Source of the DNA: Lachnospiraceae bacterium
GTDB taxonomy: Bacteria > Bacillota > Clostridia > Lachnospirales > Lachnospiraceae
DNA length: 62,385 nucleotides
Reading direction: 5' to 3'
Assembly: GCA_022510545.1 (NCBI GenBank)
Contig: JAFLTG010000005.1
Coordinates: 1 to 62,385 of the forward strand
Every line of letters begins with the position of its first letter. The stretch's first letter is position 1. Shown here piece after piece: positions 15,727 to 26,165 of this stretch. The translations under genes were made by a program, and so were the position numbers. A model generated the notes under the pieces. That model did not search any database. It saw nothing but the letters and a program-made list of their open reading frames with translations, and was not told where the DNA came from.

Positions 15727-17340
15727 ATGATAGGTGCGGAGGCAATAGTAAAATGTCTGGAGAAAGAAGGGGTGGAATATGTCTTCGGATATCCGGGCGT
15801 TGCAATTTGTCCGTTTTATAACAGTATACTAAATTCAGATATAAAAACTATCTTAATTCGTACAGAGCAGAATGCGGCACACGCGGCAAGCGGACTGGCG
15901 CGGGTCAGCGGGAAGGTAGGTGTCTGTGCCGTAACATCTGGTCCCGGTGCAACCAATGTAATCACCGGTATTGCGACGGCTTTTGCAGACAGTATTCCGC
16001 TTGTGTGTATAACCGGACAGGTTAACAGTGAGCTGATTGGTTCCGATGTATTCCAGGAGGCGGATATTACAGGTGCGGTTGAGTCTTTTGTTAAATATAG
16101 CTATCTGGTAAAAGATGTAAATCAGATTCCGAGGATTTTTAAAGAAGCCTTTTATATTGCCAATTCAGGAAGAAAGGGTCCGGTTCTGATTGATATACCG
16201 ATTGATGTACAGAATGCAGCGCTTAAAAGGTTTGAATATCCGGAAGAAGTCAATCTGCGTACCTATAAACCCACAATAAAAGGACATGCGGTACAGATTA
16301 AGAAGGTTGTAGGCGAGCTTGCTAAATCAAAGAGACCTATTATCTGTGCAGGCGGCGGTGTGTTGCTTAGCGGTGCGGAAAAAGAACTGCGTGAACTTGC
16401 AGAGAAATACAGTATTCCCGTTGTATCCACTATGATGGGAATCGGAGTTATGCCTACCAACCATCCAATGTATTACGGTATGGTTGGAAATAACGGTAAA
16501 CCCTATGCCAACAGAGCGATGAATGAGTCGGATCTTCTTATAATGGTGGGTGCAAGGGTTGCCGACCGTGCGGTCAGTCAGCCGGACCTTATTACGGAAA
16601 ATAAAGTGCTGGTACATATAGATGTGGATCCGGCGGAAATCGGCAAAAATGTCGGTGCATCCATACCGCTTGTCGGAGATGCAAAGCACATTTTTGAAGA
16701 TTTTGCCAAGGAAGAGATAACCTGTAATCATGATCAATGGATAAAAGTATTGAATGATTACAGAGAAACCATGAAAAAGAAAAGAAATCCTAATCCCGAT
16801 TATGTGGATCCTGCAGGATTTATTACAATGCTCTCCGAGAAGATGGCTGATGATGCCATATATGTGGCTGATGTGGGACAGAATCAGATTTGGTCATGCT
16901 CTTATCATATAGTGAAAAACGGACGCTTTTTAACCACCGGAGGTATGGGCACAATGGGATATTCCATTCCGGCGGCGATGGGAGCCAAGCTGGCCTGTCC
17001 GGACAGACAGGTGGTTGCCGTATGCGGCGATGGTTCTTTCCAGATGTCTATGATGGAGCTTGCCACTATGCGCCAGTTCAATGTCCCGGTGAAAATCATT
17101 GTGCTGAAAAATAATTACCTGGGAATGGTAAGGGAGTTTCAGCACTATAATTACAAAGATAATTACTCCGTTGTAGACTTAAGCGGAAGTCCGGATTTAG
17201 AGAAACTTGCAATGGCATATGATATGAAATTTATGCGGCTTTTTACTATGGAAAAAGCAGAGGAAACTGTTCAAGAATTTCTGGCTAATGATGAATCGGT
17301 GCTTTTGGAATGTGTTATTGACCCGATGGATCTTGTCTAA
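15727..17340 (+). CDS. ilvB: Acetolactate synthase large (catalytic) subunit
   Basis: A 537-residue thiamine-diphosphate enzyme that condenses two pyruvates to acetolactate, or pyruvate with 2-oxobutyrate, at the head of branched-chain amino acid synthesis. It shows the N-terminal VEYVFGYPGV segment, activating Glu in LIRTEQNAAHAA, VTSGPGATN, and the ThDP motif GDGSFQMSMMELATMRQF ending at KNN. It is slightly shorter than common IlvB (about 550-570). GAGGAG precedes ATG 15727. The next gene, a regulatory subunit, starts 22 nt downstream, so the two are co-expressed. Confidence 0.9.
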   Translation: MIGAEAIVKCLEKEGVEYVFGYPGVAICPFYNSILNSDIKTILIRTEQNAAHAASGLARVSGKVGVCAVTSGPGATNVITGIATAFADSIPLVCITGQVNSELIGSDVFQEADITGAVESFVKYSYLVKDVNQIPRIFKEAFYIANSGRKGPVLIDIPIDVQNAALKRFEYPEEVNLRTYKPTIKGHAVQIKKVVGELAKSKRPIICAGGGVLLSGAEKELRELAEKYSIPVVSTMMGIGVMPTNHPMYYGMVGNNGKPYANRAMNESDLLIMVGARVADRAVSQPDLITENKVLVHIDVDPAEIGKNVGASIPLVGDAKHIFEDFAKEEITCNHDQWIKVLNDYRETMKKKRNPNPDYVDPAGFITMLSEKMADDAIYVADVGQNQIWSCSYHIVKNGRFLTTGGMGTMGYSIPAAMGAKLACPDRQVVAVCGDGSFQMSMMELATMRQFNVPVKIIVLKNNYLGMVREFQHYNYKDNYSVVDLSGSPDLEKLAMAYDMKFMRLFTMEKAEETVQEFLANDESVLLECVIDPMDLV

Positions 17341-17362
17341 GGCGAATGGAGGATATTTAACT

Positions 17363-17851
17363 ATGAAAAAGAAAATATATTCAGTTTTGGTAGAGAACAG
17401 ATCGGGTGTGCTTTGTAAGGTATCGGGACTTTTTTCAAGAAGAAGCTACAATATCGATTCATTAGCGGTTGGAGAGACTGATGATCCGCAAGTGTCATGT
17501 ATGACGATTGTCAGCAGCGGAGACCAGAGAACCATAGAACAGATTGAAAAGCAGCTTAATAAAAAATTAGATGTAATAAAGGTTAAGACCTTTGATGAAG
17601 CGGACAGTGTCAGCAGGGAGCTTATGCTAATTAAAGTGAAATATAACAGGAGCAATAGACGTGACATTATGGAGACCTGCGAAATACTTAAGGCTGATAT
17701 TGTGGATATGTCCAAGAATCAGATGATGATTCAGATTTGTGATGTGCCGGAGAAGATTGCACTGCTTATCAATATGCTGCGGTCTGTCAGCGTTATTGAA
17801 GTTGCAAGAACAGGAACCCTGGCGCTGCCTAAATGCGTGGATACGGATTAG
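17363..17851 (+). CDS. ilvN: Acetolactate synthase small (regulatory) subunit, first copy
   Basis: A 162-residue ACT-domain protein: KIYSVLVENRSGVLCKVSGLFSRRSYNIDSL is the classic IlvN N-terminus, followed by a second ACT-like half ending VARTGTLALPK. It binds the catalytic subunit and confers valine feedback. The open frame extends back to 17288 within ilvB, but GGAGG at 17348-17352 places the start at ATG 17363. A close relative follows at 18033 with its own promoter. Confidence 0.9.
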   Translation: MKKKIYSVLVENRSGVLCKVSGLFSRRSYNIDSLAVGETDDPQVSCMTIVSSGDQRTIEQIEKQLNKKLDVIKVKTFDEADSVSRELMLIKVKYNRSNRRDIMETCEILKADIVDMSKNQMMIQICDVPEKIALLINMLRSVSVIEVARTGTLALPKCVDTD

Positions 17852-17903
17852 AAACAGTATGAATATTGATTGGTTGTGTACAGTTTATCGGACATACAAA
17901 TAG

Positions 17904-17932
17904 TTGACTTTTTTATTTATAGTTGCTACAAT
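17904..17932 (+). promoter_or_regulatory. Promoter before the second ilvN-like gene and ilvC
   Basis: A -35 TTGACT (17904-17909) and a -10 TACAAT (17927-17932) are spaced 17 bp apart, with an extended -10 TG at 17924-17925. It would allow ilvN2-ilvC to be expressed separately from ilvB-ilvN. A second TTGACA at 17935 lacks a matching -10. Confidence 0.7.
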
Positions 17933-18032
17933 TATTGACAGTGCATAATCTTGAAAATTGGAGATTTTTCAAAATATGAAACTCTTTTTATACATTGTAA
18001 TGATGTAGTATTATGGAAAGGTAGGATTCTCA

Positions 18033-18530
18033 ATGCATAAAAAAGTATTTCAGCTGTTGGTTGATAATACATCAGGCGTACTTAGCCGTATATCAGGACT
18101 TTTTTCAAGGCGGGGATATAATATTGAAAGTATTACGGCAGGTGTAACAGCCGACCCGCGTTATACACGTATTACAATTGTAACATCCGGAGATGACGAG
18201 ATTCTTGACCAGATTGAAAAACAGGTTGCCAAGCTGGTGGATGTCAGGGATATCAAGGAACTGAAGCCCAATGAGAGCGTTTACCGTGAACTTGCAATGA
18301 TTAAGGTAAAGACATCTGAGGAACATAGGCAGGGTGTTATAGCTGTAGCAGATATTTTCCGGGCCAAGATTATTGATGTATCCAATGATAGTCTGATTAT
18401 TGAGCTTACAGGAAATCAGGACAAGATAGAGGCATTTATTAAACTGCTTGAAGGATATGAAATTCTGGAGCTTGCAAGAACCGGTATTGCCGGACTTGGA
18501 CGCGGAACTGAGAATGTTACTTATTTATAA
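18033..18530 (+). CDS. ilvN: Acetolactate synthase small subunit, second copy
   Basis: A 165-residue ACT-domain protein (KVFQLLVDNTSGVLSRISGLFSRRGYNIES) closely related to the gene at 17363 but clearly diverged, including ARTGIAGLGRGTENVTYL at the C-terminus. It probably regulates an acetolactate synthase, either the same ilvB product or another catalytic subunit elsewhere. It lies 71 nt upstream of ilvC, downstream of its own promoter at 17904. The duplication may allow different feedback responses. Confidence 0.88.
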   Translation: MHKKVFQLLVDNTSGVLSRISGLFSRRGYNIESITAGVTADPRYTRITIVTSGDDEILDQIEKQVAKLVDVRDIKELKPNESVYRELAMIKVKTSEEHRQGVIAVADIFRAKIIDVSNDSLIIELTGNQDKIEAFIKLLEGYEILELARTGIAGLGRGTENVTYL

Positions 18531-18567
18531 TGTAAATACAGACGCAAAAGCGTTAATAAAATAATGA

Positions 18568-19617
<1,050 letters not shown>

Positions 19618-19647
19618 AGTTTAATAAAGTATTTGCAAATAATTAAT

Positions 19648-19693
19648 ACCCTGTCTTGTAAATGATTGTATTTATGGGATGGGGTGTTTTTTT
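19648..19693 (+). terminator. Intrinsic terminator after ilvC
   Basis: A 16-bp stem with several G-U pairs (ACCCTGTCTTGTAAAT at 19648-19663 with ATTTATGGGATGGGGT at 19670-19685), 6-nt loop GATTGT, then GTTTTTTT. Confidence 0.8.
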
Positions 19694-19830
19694 ACATTTT
19701 ATGACAAATATTTACAATGAAAAATTTATAAAAAAGTAATATTTTAGGATGTATCGTCTTAAATAGTCATAACATATCATAATTAAAAGAAGATAACTGG
19801 CATATGAATATTTGGAAAGGAGGTAAACCG

Positions 19831-20403
19831 GTGAATAGGGAATGTGAAAAAGATGGAAATAGCATCAAGGTAAAACGCTTGCTTCTCCTTATTTTACTGA
19901 TTTTATTAATTCTTACAATATCAACAGTCATAATACTTTTTCTGATAAGAATTAATAGTGATAATACTGCCATAGTTGTTGTTCCCAATGAAAATATAAG
20001 TGGCGGAGTAGGTCTGGTAATAGATTATGATGCGAAGAATAGTATGTTGAGCAAAAATGATAATACTCCGGAACAAGGTGTGGCAATTTCCGGTTATAGT
20101 TCTATGACCGTTCCTGCCAATACAGATAAAATAACAGTTGATTTTTATAATCCTGAAGAAAATGCCGAACTGTATTACCTGACCTTTGAATTAAGGCTTT
20201 ATAATGACAACGGTCAGGACTACGAGGTGTTGTATACATCCGGGCTTGTTGAGCCGGGAAAACACATTGAACAGATAACACTTTCCCATGGACTGGAAAA
20301 GGGCAGATATGATGCAGTAATACACGTTCAGCCATACCGCATGAATGAAGAGAAAACGCTTACCAATAATGCAGATATGAGAATTGCTTTGATTGTTAAA
20401 TAA
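19831..20403 (+). CDS. Membrane-anchored extracytoplasmic protein
   Basis: A 190-residue protein: a short basic N-terminus, one very hydrophobic helix (about residues 16-38) and an external beta-rich domain (GGVGLVIDYDAK..., SMTVPANTDKITVDFYNPEENAELYYLTFELRLYND). The GTG start at 19831 is chosen because AAAGGAGGT (19816-19824) lies 6 nt upstream; the ATG at 19804 has no such site. The external part looks like an immunoglobulin-type sandwich. It probably works with the signal-peptide protein 54 nt downstream, which has a similar external style. No family was recognised. Confidence 0.7.
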   Translation: MNRECEKDGNSIKVKRLLLLILLILLILTISTVIILFLIRINSDNTAIVVVPNENISGGVGLVIDYDAKNSMLSKNDNTPEQGVAISGYSSMTVPANTDKITVDFYNPEENAELYYLTFELRLYNDNGQDYEVLYTSGLVEPGKHIEQITLSHGLEKGRYDAVIHVQPYRMNEEKTLTNNADMRIALIVK

Positions 20404-20457
20404 AGCAGATTTTAGTTAAGACAAAATATAAACAATTTATTCGAAAGGGGTATTAAA

Positions 20458-20946
20458 ATGAAAAAATTGTTAGCAGTTATCCTGTCTGTTATAATTACTA
20501 TGAATATGTCTATTATTTCACTGGCTGCTGAAGATATAACACAGGATTCCCAGGAACAAAGCGGGGAAACTAATATAAATTATAATATAGGTTTGACTTA
20601 TACTGTAACTATTCCCGCAAGCGTAACTTTTACAGATTCTGAAAAATCGGTTGAGAGAGGGCTTCAGGCAAGCAATGTGTTCATCAATGAAGGCACTTCC
20701 CTCCATGTAAAAATTTCAAGTCTTAATGATTTTAAACTGAAATGTGGCGAGGGATATATTGATTACTCTATTTTGTATAATTCCAACAAAGCTCCGGAAG
20801 GGAATAATTATACAATTTTGACAGTTGGTAACGGAGATACTGCGGGGTGGGTAATTCTAAGATTTACCACCGAACTGGATAAAAAACATGCCAAATATGC
20901 AGGAAACTATACCGACACACTTACCTTTACTGTTTCGGTTGATTAG
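20458..20946 (+). CDS. Small secreted beta-rich protein
   Basis: A 162-residue protein with a signal peptide (MKKLLAVILSVIITMNMSIISLAA, likely cleavage after ..SLAA) and a mature beta-rich domain starting near YTVTIPASVTFTDSEKSV and ending DTLTFTVSV. The pattern recalls small Firmicutes surface or fimbria-like subunits. GAAAGGGGTATTAAA gives the ribosome site. It pairs with the preceding anchored protein. No sortase motif is present. The function is unknown. Confidence 0.7.
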   Translation: MKKLLAVILSVIITMNMSIISLAAEDITQDSQEQSGETNINYNIGLTYTVTIPASVTFTDSEKSVERGLQASNVFINEGTSLHVKISSLNDFKLKCGEGYIDYSILYNSNKAPEGNNYTILTVGNGDTAGWVILRFTTELDKKHAKYAGNYTDTLTFTVSVD

Positions 20947-21031
20947 AATGCACCTATATAGGCGGGGAATACCGCATACCATTTACTTTTTGTACAAGAT
21001 TATGCAGGATTATAACTAAGTACTGACTGTA

Positions 21032-21071
21032 AAACCGGAGGTTTGTTATAAAATTAGCAAACCTCCGGTTT
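21032..21071 (+). terminator. Hairpin after the secreted protein gene
   Basis: A perfect 14-bp stem, AAACCGGAGGTTTG (21032-21045) with CAAACCTCCGGTTT (21058-21071), loop 12 nt. The T-tract is short (GGTTTAT), so termination is likely but not certain. Confidence 0.65.
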
Positions 21072-21097
21072 ATGTAGGCCAATCATTATGGGGAGTA

Positions 21098-21126
21098 TTG
21101 ACTTCAAAAAAACACTCAAGTATAAT
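21098..21126 (+). promoter_or_regulatory. Promoter of the bile salt hydrolase gene
   Basis: TTGACT (21098-21103) and TATAAT (21121-21126) are 17 bp apart, near consensus. Transcription would start near 21133, which supports ATG 21199 as the real start and excludes the longer reading frame from 21088. Confidence 0.8.
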
Positions 21127-21198
21127 TGTAACAATACGAAAGTATCATATTTTGCGGCTTGTGAATTTGTTTATAAGATAATGGAGGTAAAAGCTATT

Positions 21199-22170
21199 AT
21201 GTGTACAGCGGTAGCTTATAAAACTAAAGATCACTATTTTGGACGCAATCTGGACTATGAGTTTTCTTATAATGAGACAGTCACGGTTACACCCAGGAAC
21301 TATCCGTTTCATTTCCGCCGTATGGATGATATGCCAAGCCATTATGCTATGATCGGCATGGCTTTCGTTCAGGAGGACTATCCGCTTTATTATGATGCCA
21401 CTAATGAAAAGGGCTTGAGCATGGCGGGGCTTAACTTCCCCGGGAATGCCGATTATAAGCCGGAAGATCCTGATAAAGATAATATTACACCTTTTGAATT
21501 TATACCCTGGATATTGGGGCAGTGTGCTACGGTGCCTGAGGTTCGTGAGAAACTATCCGGGCTTAGTCTTTTTAAAGAAGACTTTAACTCCAAACTTCCG
21601 CTGTCTCCGTTGCACTGGATGATTTCAGATAGGGACGAGAGCATTGTTGTAGAGTCGGTTAAAGACGGTTTGAAGGTTTATGAAAACCCTGTGGGTGTTA
21701 TGACCAATAATCCTACCTTTGATTTTCATATGCTGAATCTATCAAACTATATGGGACTGACCCGAAACGAGCCGGTAAGTCGGTTTTCTGATGAATTGAC
21801 GCTTGTTCCATACAGCAGGGGCATGGGTGCAATTGGTCTGCCGGGAGATTTGTCATCTGCGTCACGTTTTGTGAAGGCTGCCTTTACTAAGCTTAATTCC
21901 ATTTCCGGAGAATCGGAATCCGAGAGTATAAGCCAATTTTTTCATATTCTCGCTTCCGTTGCTCAGCAAAAGGGCTGCTGTAAGGTTGAACATGGTTTTG
22001 AGTATACCATTTATTCATCTTGCTGCAATGTGGATAAAGGCATTTATTACTACACTACTTATGAGAATAGCAGGATAACCGGCGTGGATATGTACCGGGA
22101 GGATTTGGACGGTAGTACGCTTATAAGTTACCCACTTGTTCAGGGGCAGCAGATTCAGATACAGAACTAA
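21199..22170 (+). CDS. Choloylglycine hydrolase family (bile salt hydrolase)
   Basis: A 323-residue Ntn hydrolase. After start methionine removal, Cys2 (MCTAVAYKT) becomes the nucleophile. Arg16 and Asp19 in FGRNLDYE, Asn in AGLNFPGNA, Asn in VMTNNP and Arg in SSASRFVKA match the active-site set of bile salt hydrolases and penicillin V acylases. The reaction is cleavage of the amide bond of glycine- or taurine-conjugated bile acids. ATG 21199 has GGAGG 11 nt upstream and its own promoter at 21098. No signal peptide is seen, so it is cytosolic. Bile salt preference over penicillin V is inferred from the N-terminal motif and is moderately sure. Confidence 0.88.
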   Translation: MCTAVAYKTKDHYFGRNLDYEFSYNETVTVTPRNYPFHFRRMDDMPSHYAMIGMAFVQEDYPLYYDATNEKGLSMAGLNFPGNADYKPEDPDKDNITPFEFIPWILGQCATVPEVREKLSGLSLFKEDFNSKLPLSPLHWMISDRDESIVVESVKDGLKVYENPVGVMTNNPTFDFHMLNLSNYMGLTRNEPVSRFSDELTLVPYSRGMGAIGLPGDLSSASRFVKAAFTKLNSISGESESESISQFFHILASVAQQKGCCKVEHGFEYTIYSSCCNVDKGIYYYTTYENSRITGVDMYREDLDGSTLISYPLVQGQQIQIQN

Positions 22171-22240
22171 GTATCTTTGCAAAAATTGTATTGATATGAT
22201 AAAATTATTGTTGAATTATAAGAAACAGGAGGACACCACC

Positions 22241-23506
22241 ATGGGAATGACTATGACCCAGAAAATATTGGCGGCACATGCGGGACTGGAGCGTGTTGAG
22301 GCCGGGCAGCTTATAGAAGCAAATCTGGATTTGGTGCTGGGTAATGATATTACAAGTCCGGTTGCCATTAAAGAGATGGAAAAAATGAAAGTGGACGGAG
22401 TTTTTGACAAGGACAAGATTGCGCTTGTACCGGATCACTTTGTTCCCAATAAAGATATTAAGTCGGCAGAACATTGTAAATGCGTTAGAGAGTTTGCTTA
22501 TCGTAATGAGATTACAAACTATTTTGAAGTGGGTGAGATGGGAATTGAGCACGCGCTACTTCCGGAAAAAGGTCTCACCGTGGCAGGAGATGTTATAATA
22601 GGTGCGGATTCGCATACTTGTACATATGGAGCGCTTGGAGCATTCTCAACAGGCGTGGGAAGCACCGATATGGCGGCAGGTATGGCTACCGGCAAAGCGT
22701 GGTTTAAGGTTCCCTCGGCGATTAAATTCAATATAGTAGGCAAGCCGGATAAATGGGTAAGTGGCAAAGACGTGATTTTACATATAATTGGAATGATTGG
22801 TGTAGACGGCGCTTTATACAAATCAATGGAATTTGTGGGAGAGGGTATAAAGAACCTGTCTATGGATGACCGTTTCACAATCGCTAACATGGCAATAGAA
22901 GCCGGCGGAAAGAACGGAATATTCCCGGTTGATGATCTTGCGATTGAATATATGAAAGAGCATTCCAAGAAGACATATACAATCTATGAAGCGGATGAAG
23001 ATGCAGTATATGATGAAGAATATACTATTGATTTAAGTACACTTCGTCCTACCATAGCATTTCCGCATCTGCCTGAAAATACTAAGACAATTGACGAAAT
23101 AAAGGAAGAGATTAAGATTGACCAGGTCGTAATAGGTTCATGTACTAACGGAAGACTGGACGACTTAAGAATTGCCGCAGAGGTTTTAAAGGGCAGACAT
23201 GTGGCAAAAGGCATGAGATGTATCGTGATTCCTGCAACACAGGCTATATATATGCAGGCAATGGATGAGGGGCTGTTAAAGACCTTTATAGAGGCAGGAG
23301 CAATTGTAAGTACACCTACCTGCGGCCCTTGTCTTGGCGGTTATATGGGTATACTGGCTGAGGGAGAGCGTTGTGTATCAACTACAAACCGTAACTTTGT
23401 AGGTAGAATGGGGCACGTGGATTCTGAAATCTATCTTGCAAGCCCTGCAGTTGCGGCTGCAAGTGCGATAACGGGTAAGATTTCTTGTCCATGCCAGTTG
23501 AGTTAG
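22241..23506 (+). CDS. leuC: 3-isopropylmalate dehydratase large subunit
   Basis: A 421-residue aconitase-family protein for the isomerisation of 2- to 3-isopropylmalate in leucine synthesis. Iron-sulfur ligands are seen in VIGSCTNGR and CGPCLGG, with the N-terminal [13 protein letters not shown] and [11 protein letters not shown] motifs. The length fits the shorter archaeal/clostridial type. The frame is open back to 22136, but AGGAGG at 22227-22232 sets the start at ATG 22241. leuD follows 27 nt downstream. leuA and leuB are not in the window. Confidence 0.92.
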   Translation: MGMTMTQKILAAHAGLERVEAGQLIEANLDLVLGNDITSPVAIKEMEKMKVDGVFDKDKIALVPDHFVPNKDIKSAEHCKCVREFAYRNEITNYFEVGEMGIEHALLPEKGLTVAGDVIIGADSHTCTYGALGAFSTGVGSTDMAAGMATGKAWFKVPSAIKFNIVGKPDKWVSGKDVILHIIGMIGVDGALYKSMEFVGEGIKNLSMDDRFTIANMAIEAGGKNGIFPVDDLAIEYMKEHSKKTYTIYEADEDAVYDEEYTIDLSTLRPTIAFPHLPENTKTIDEIKEEIKIDQVVIGSCTNGRLDDLRIAAEVLKGRHVAKGMRCIVIPATQAIYMQAMDEGLLKTFIEAGAIVSTPTCGPCLGGYMGILAEGERCVSTTNRNFVGRMGHVDSEIYLASPAVAAASAITGKISCPCQLS

Positions 23507-23533
23507 AAAAATTAGGTTAAGAGAGGAATAAAC

Positions 23534-24022
23534 ATGAAAGCAGCAAAAGGAACAGTTTTTAAATATGGTGACAATGTAGATACAGACGTAATCATTCCTG
23601 CAAGGTATTTGAATTCTTCCGACCCGGCGGAACTTGCAACCCATTGTATGGAAGATATTGATAAGGAATTTATTAATAAGGTGCAAAAAGGTGATATCAT
23701 CGTGGCAACCAAGAATTTTGGCTGCGGTTCATCAAGAGAGCATGCTCCGATTGCAATCAAGGCAGCCGGTGTAAGCTGTGTTATTGCAGAGACTTTTGCA
23801 AGGATTTTTTATCGCAATGCAATTAATATAGGACTTCCGATTATCGAATGTCCGGAGGCTGCAAAAGGGATTGACGCAGGAGATACCGTAGAGGTTGATT
23901 ATGACACGGGTGTCATAACTGATGTGACTAAAGGCACTACATATCAGGGTCAGGCCTTTCCGGAATTTATGCAGAAGATTATTGCTGCAGAAGGACTGGT
24001 AAACTATATTAATCAAAAATAA
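23534..24022 (+). CDS. leuD: 3-isopropylmalate dehydratase small subunit
   Basis: A 162-residue swivel-domain subunit: [20 protein letters not shown] at the N-terminus and [16 protein letters not shown] substrate loop. It completes the LeuCD enzyme with the gene upstream. AGAGAGGAATAAAC is the ribosome site. The length is typical of short LeuD proteins. Confidence 0.92.
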   Translation: MKAAKGTVFKYGDNVDTDVIIPARYLNSSDPAELATHCMEDIDKEFINKVQKGDIIVATKNFGCGSSREHAPIAIKAAGVSCVIAETFARIFYRNAINIGLPIIECPEAAKGIDAGDTVEVDYDTGVITDVTKGTTYQGQAFPEFMQKIIAAEGLVNYINQK

Positions 24023-24089
24023 CTGAAGTTAATGATGCGGCTTATGATTATATGGCATCATAATATATTCAGGAGATATACTAATCTAT

Positions 24090-24857
24090 ATGGTAAATAA
24101 AATAGACGGTAACAATTACTATGATTATCAAAAATTGAAAAACGTTAATATTCCCGATACAGGTGAGAAATTTAGTCTGGACTATAAGCAGAATGAGCTG
24201 CAGTCCGAATCCAAAAAAGACAATGAGGATAAGGATGAAAAAGCATCTGCTGTACAGAATAGTACAGAGGATAAAAGCGGAGTCAGGCTTGAATTATCCA
24301 GACAGGGTCAGAGTGCAGCGTTCGGAAGACCGCAGTCTGCCAGTGCATCTAAATCGCAGGAAATAGTAGATGTACAATCTATTATTAAAACTATCAGGGA
24401 TTATATATCGACAGCGATTACGGCTGTTAAGGATTTCTTTTATAATTTATGGTATGATAACCCACGGCCGGAAGCGGATATACAGGCTGCAATAGATAAT
24501 GCAGAAGTAGAGGAAATGCAGGAGAATGCAGATGTATACGATGAGCTGGAAACTGCGTTAGAACGCGCAGAACTACATGGTTTTTCGGACTCTGCAGAAG
24601 GCAAAAATAATGCGGATATTGACGCCCGTACTACTTATCGTATGAACAATGAGAAGCTTGACCGCAGAATTCAGCCATATCTTAAAAGCGGTGACTTGAA
24701 TCAGGTTATTAATCTTCTTACGGATAATGGGCGAAAAAGTATTGCCAGAAATTCCAGTCTTTTGACTTATTATGATAAGACCGGAAGAATGGTAGAGCCT
24801 AATGCTTCAGATCGTGAAAGAATCCTTCATGGTGATGGGAATACACGTAAATTATAA
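24090..24857 (+). CDS. Hypothetical protein of a Lachnospiraceae-type family
   Basis: A 255-residue protein with no recognised domain. Residues 1-85 are hydrophilic and low in structure (many K, E, D, S, Q). The middle (about 90-125) has an amphipathic or weakly hydrophobic helix (IIKTIRDYISTAITAVKDFF). The C-terminal part ends SLLTYYDKTGRMVEPNASDR..., a string I associate with related proteins in this group. AGGAG lies 14 nt before ATG 24090. It follows leuD by 67 nt but shows no metabolic link, and it ends at a bidirectional terminator. Confidence 0.65.
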   Translation: MVNKIDGNNYYDYQKLKNVNIPDTGEKFSLDYKQNELQSESKKDNEDKDEKASAVQNSTEDKSGVRLELSRQGQSAAFGRPQSASASKSQEIVDVQSIIKTIRDYISTAITAVKDFFYNLWYDNPRPEADIQAAIDNAEVEEMQENADVYDELETALERAELHGFSDSAEGKNNADIDARTTYRMNNEKLDRRIQPYLKSGDLNQVINLLTDNGRKSIARNSSLLTYYDKTGRMVEPNASDRERILHGDGNTRKL

Positions 24858-24889
24858 TTAATAAAAGGTAAAGTATGTAGACTTTCAAA

Positions 24890-24934
24890 CAGGGTTGTTA
24901 CGCCGTATCATACGGAGTAATAACCCTGTTTTTT
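24890..24934. terminator. Bidirectional terminator between convergent genes
   Basis: Long stem CAGGGTT-GTTA (24890-24900) with TAA-TAACCCTG (24918-24928), plus an inner CCGTAT / ATACGG stem, followed by TTTTTT. The left arm carries the stop codon of the diguanylate cyclase (reverse strand), so the stem is partly coding. Confidence 0.75.
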
Positions 24935-26001
24935 CCGTTTTGTTTTCCGTAATACAGTCTGCCGTCGGCATGGGTAATAGTTTCGTCAATAGAAGCGCCT
25001 TTTTTATGCGTTGCAACTCCCAGTGTGAGCGTACAGTGAATTGATGTTTCACGTAAACTGAAAACGTGATTTTCTACAGTCTGACGAATATTTTCAGCAA
25101 TATGACAGGTGTTATCCATACTGTCATTGCTAAGTATAAGAATTTCTTCACCGCCCCAACGGCATACGTTGCCGGTTGTGCCTATGAGCTGTTTTATGAT
25201 AGCGGCAATTTCTTTTAATACTACATCTCCAAAATCATGACCATATGTATCATTAACCTTTTTAAAATTATCAATATCACACATAACCATTGAAAAGGTT
25301 TCATCAGAGGCAAGTGCGTCATCCAAAAAGGCCTGCATGCTGCGGCGGTTATATAAGCCGGTCAACGGATCGATACTTGCCATGGTGTCAAGTTTGGCAT
25401 TCTGTATGTGCAGTTTGTCTGTTGTTGTCTGCATATCCGTAATAAATATCAATATAACTACGAACAGAAAAAGAAAATTTGAAGTAGTATTATATACATA
25501 AATCAAGAACTCCGAAACCGGAGATATATCTAAATTATATACACTGCCAAATATAAGAGAAATCAAACGACAGACAATAAATGTAATATATGCAATAAAT
25601 CCTAAAGCCGTACCAAGTAAATATCTATGTTTGATTTCCATCATTGTTACACATATATAGTAGCAGAATGGAATAAGTCCAAACATATAATATGAAAATC
25701 CCAGACGCCAGCCAACAAAGATAGTTGCAGCCAGGCAATGTAGGGCGACCTCTATGTAAATAGCATAGAACACCTTGAAAAAATCTTTTTCATAACCGTA
25801 TTTGGTAATATTGGAACAGATTATATATAAAGTTACGCTGCCTATATTAAAAATAAAAAGCGGTAAAACGCCCAATACTGCAAAAAGCAGGACATAAGAT
25901 GTATGTACAAAGGTGATGGCATATATAATTAAAGTAAATTTAAATCTATTAGATGAAACATTATTAAGAAAATACTCTCTTAATCGGGAAAAAATATTCA
26001 T
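24898..26001 (-). CDS. Membrane GGDEF-domain diguanylate cyclase
   Basis: A 367-residue protein with an N-terminal set of about six membrane helices (residues about 20-185) and a C-terminal GGDEF domain (about 210-365): DPLTGLYNRRSMQAFL, SMVMCDIDNFKKVNDTYGHDFGD and RWGGEEILIL (GGEE active-site form). It should make cyclic-di-GMP from GTP in response to a membrane signal. The inhibitory I-site RxxD is not visible at the usual spot before GGEE, so product feedback may be absent. A promoter sits upstream at 26054-26082. Confidence 0.88.
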   Translation of the reverse strand: MNIFSRLREYFLNNVSSNRFKFTLIIYAITFVHTSYVLLFAVLGVLPLFIFNIGSVTLYIICSNITKYGYEKDFFKVFYAIYIEVALHCLAATIFVGWRLGFSYYMFGLIPFCYYICVTMMEIKHRYLLGTALGFIAYITFIVCRLISLIFGSVYNLDISPVSEFLIYVYNTTSNFLFLFVVILIFITDMQTTTDKLHIQNAKLDTMASIDPLTGLYNRRSMQAFLDDALASDETFSMVMCDIDNFKKVNDTYGHDFGDVVLKEIAAIIKQLIGTTGNVCRWGGEEILILSNDSMDNTCHIAENIRQTVENHVFSLRETSIHCTLTLGVATHKKGASIDETITHADGRLYYGKQNGKNRVITPYDTA

Positions 26002-26053
26002 TAATTTATATCCTCAAATATCCTTATCAGCAAATTGATTTGTGTACAATCAA

Positions 26054-26082
26054 ATTATATACCGAAAAATTGATAATGTAAA
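26054..26082 (-). promoter_or_regulatory. Promoter of the diguanylate cyclase gene
   Basis: Read on the reverse strand: -35 TTTACA (26077-26082) and -10 TATAAT (26054-26059), spacer exactly 17 bp. The expected 5' untranslated stretch is about 45 nt. Confidence 0.7.
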
Positions 26083-26128
26083 CAATTTCTCACGGGTTTC
26101 TCTTGTTTCATAATATTCTGTTATGTTG

Positions 26129-26134
26129 TATAAT
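26129..26134 (+). promoter_or_regulatory. Possible -10 element for the nuclease-like gene
   Basis: TATAAT lies 32 nt before ATG 26166. The -35 region is unclear (TTGTTT is too far at 20 bp), so this is a weak call. Confidence 0.4.
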
Positions 26135-26165
26135 AAATTGAAAAAGCTGAAAAAGGGAATAAACA

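Noticed and set aside
21088-21198. Extension of the bile salt hydrolase to an earlier ATG
   Set aside because: A near-consensus promoter (TTGACT / TATAAT) lies inside it, and the catalytic Cys must be residue 2.
22136-22240. Longer N-terminus for LeuC
   Set aside because: AGGAGG at 22227-22232 and family alignment set the start at 22241.
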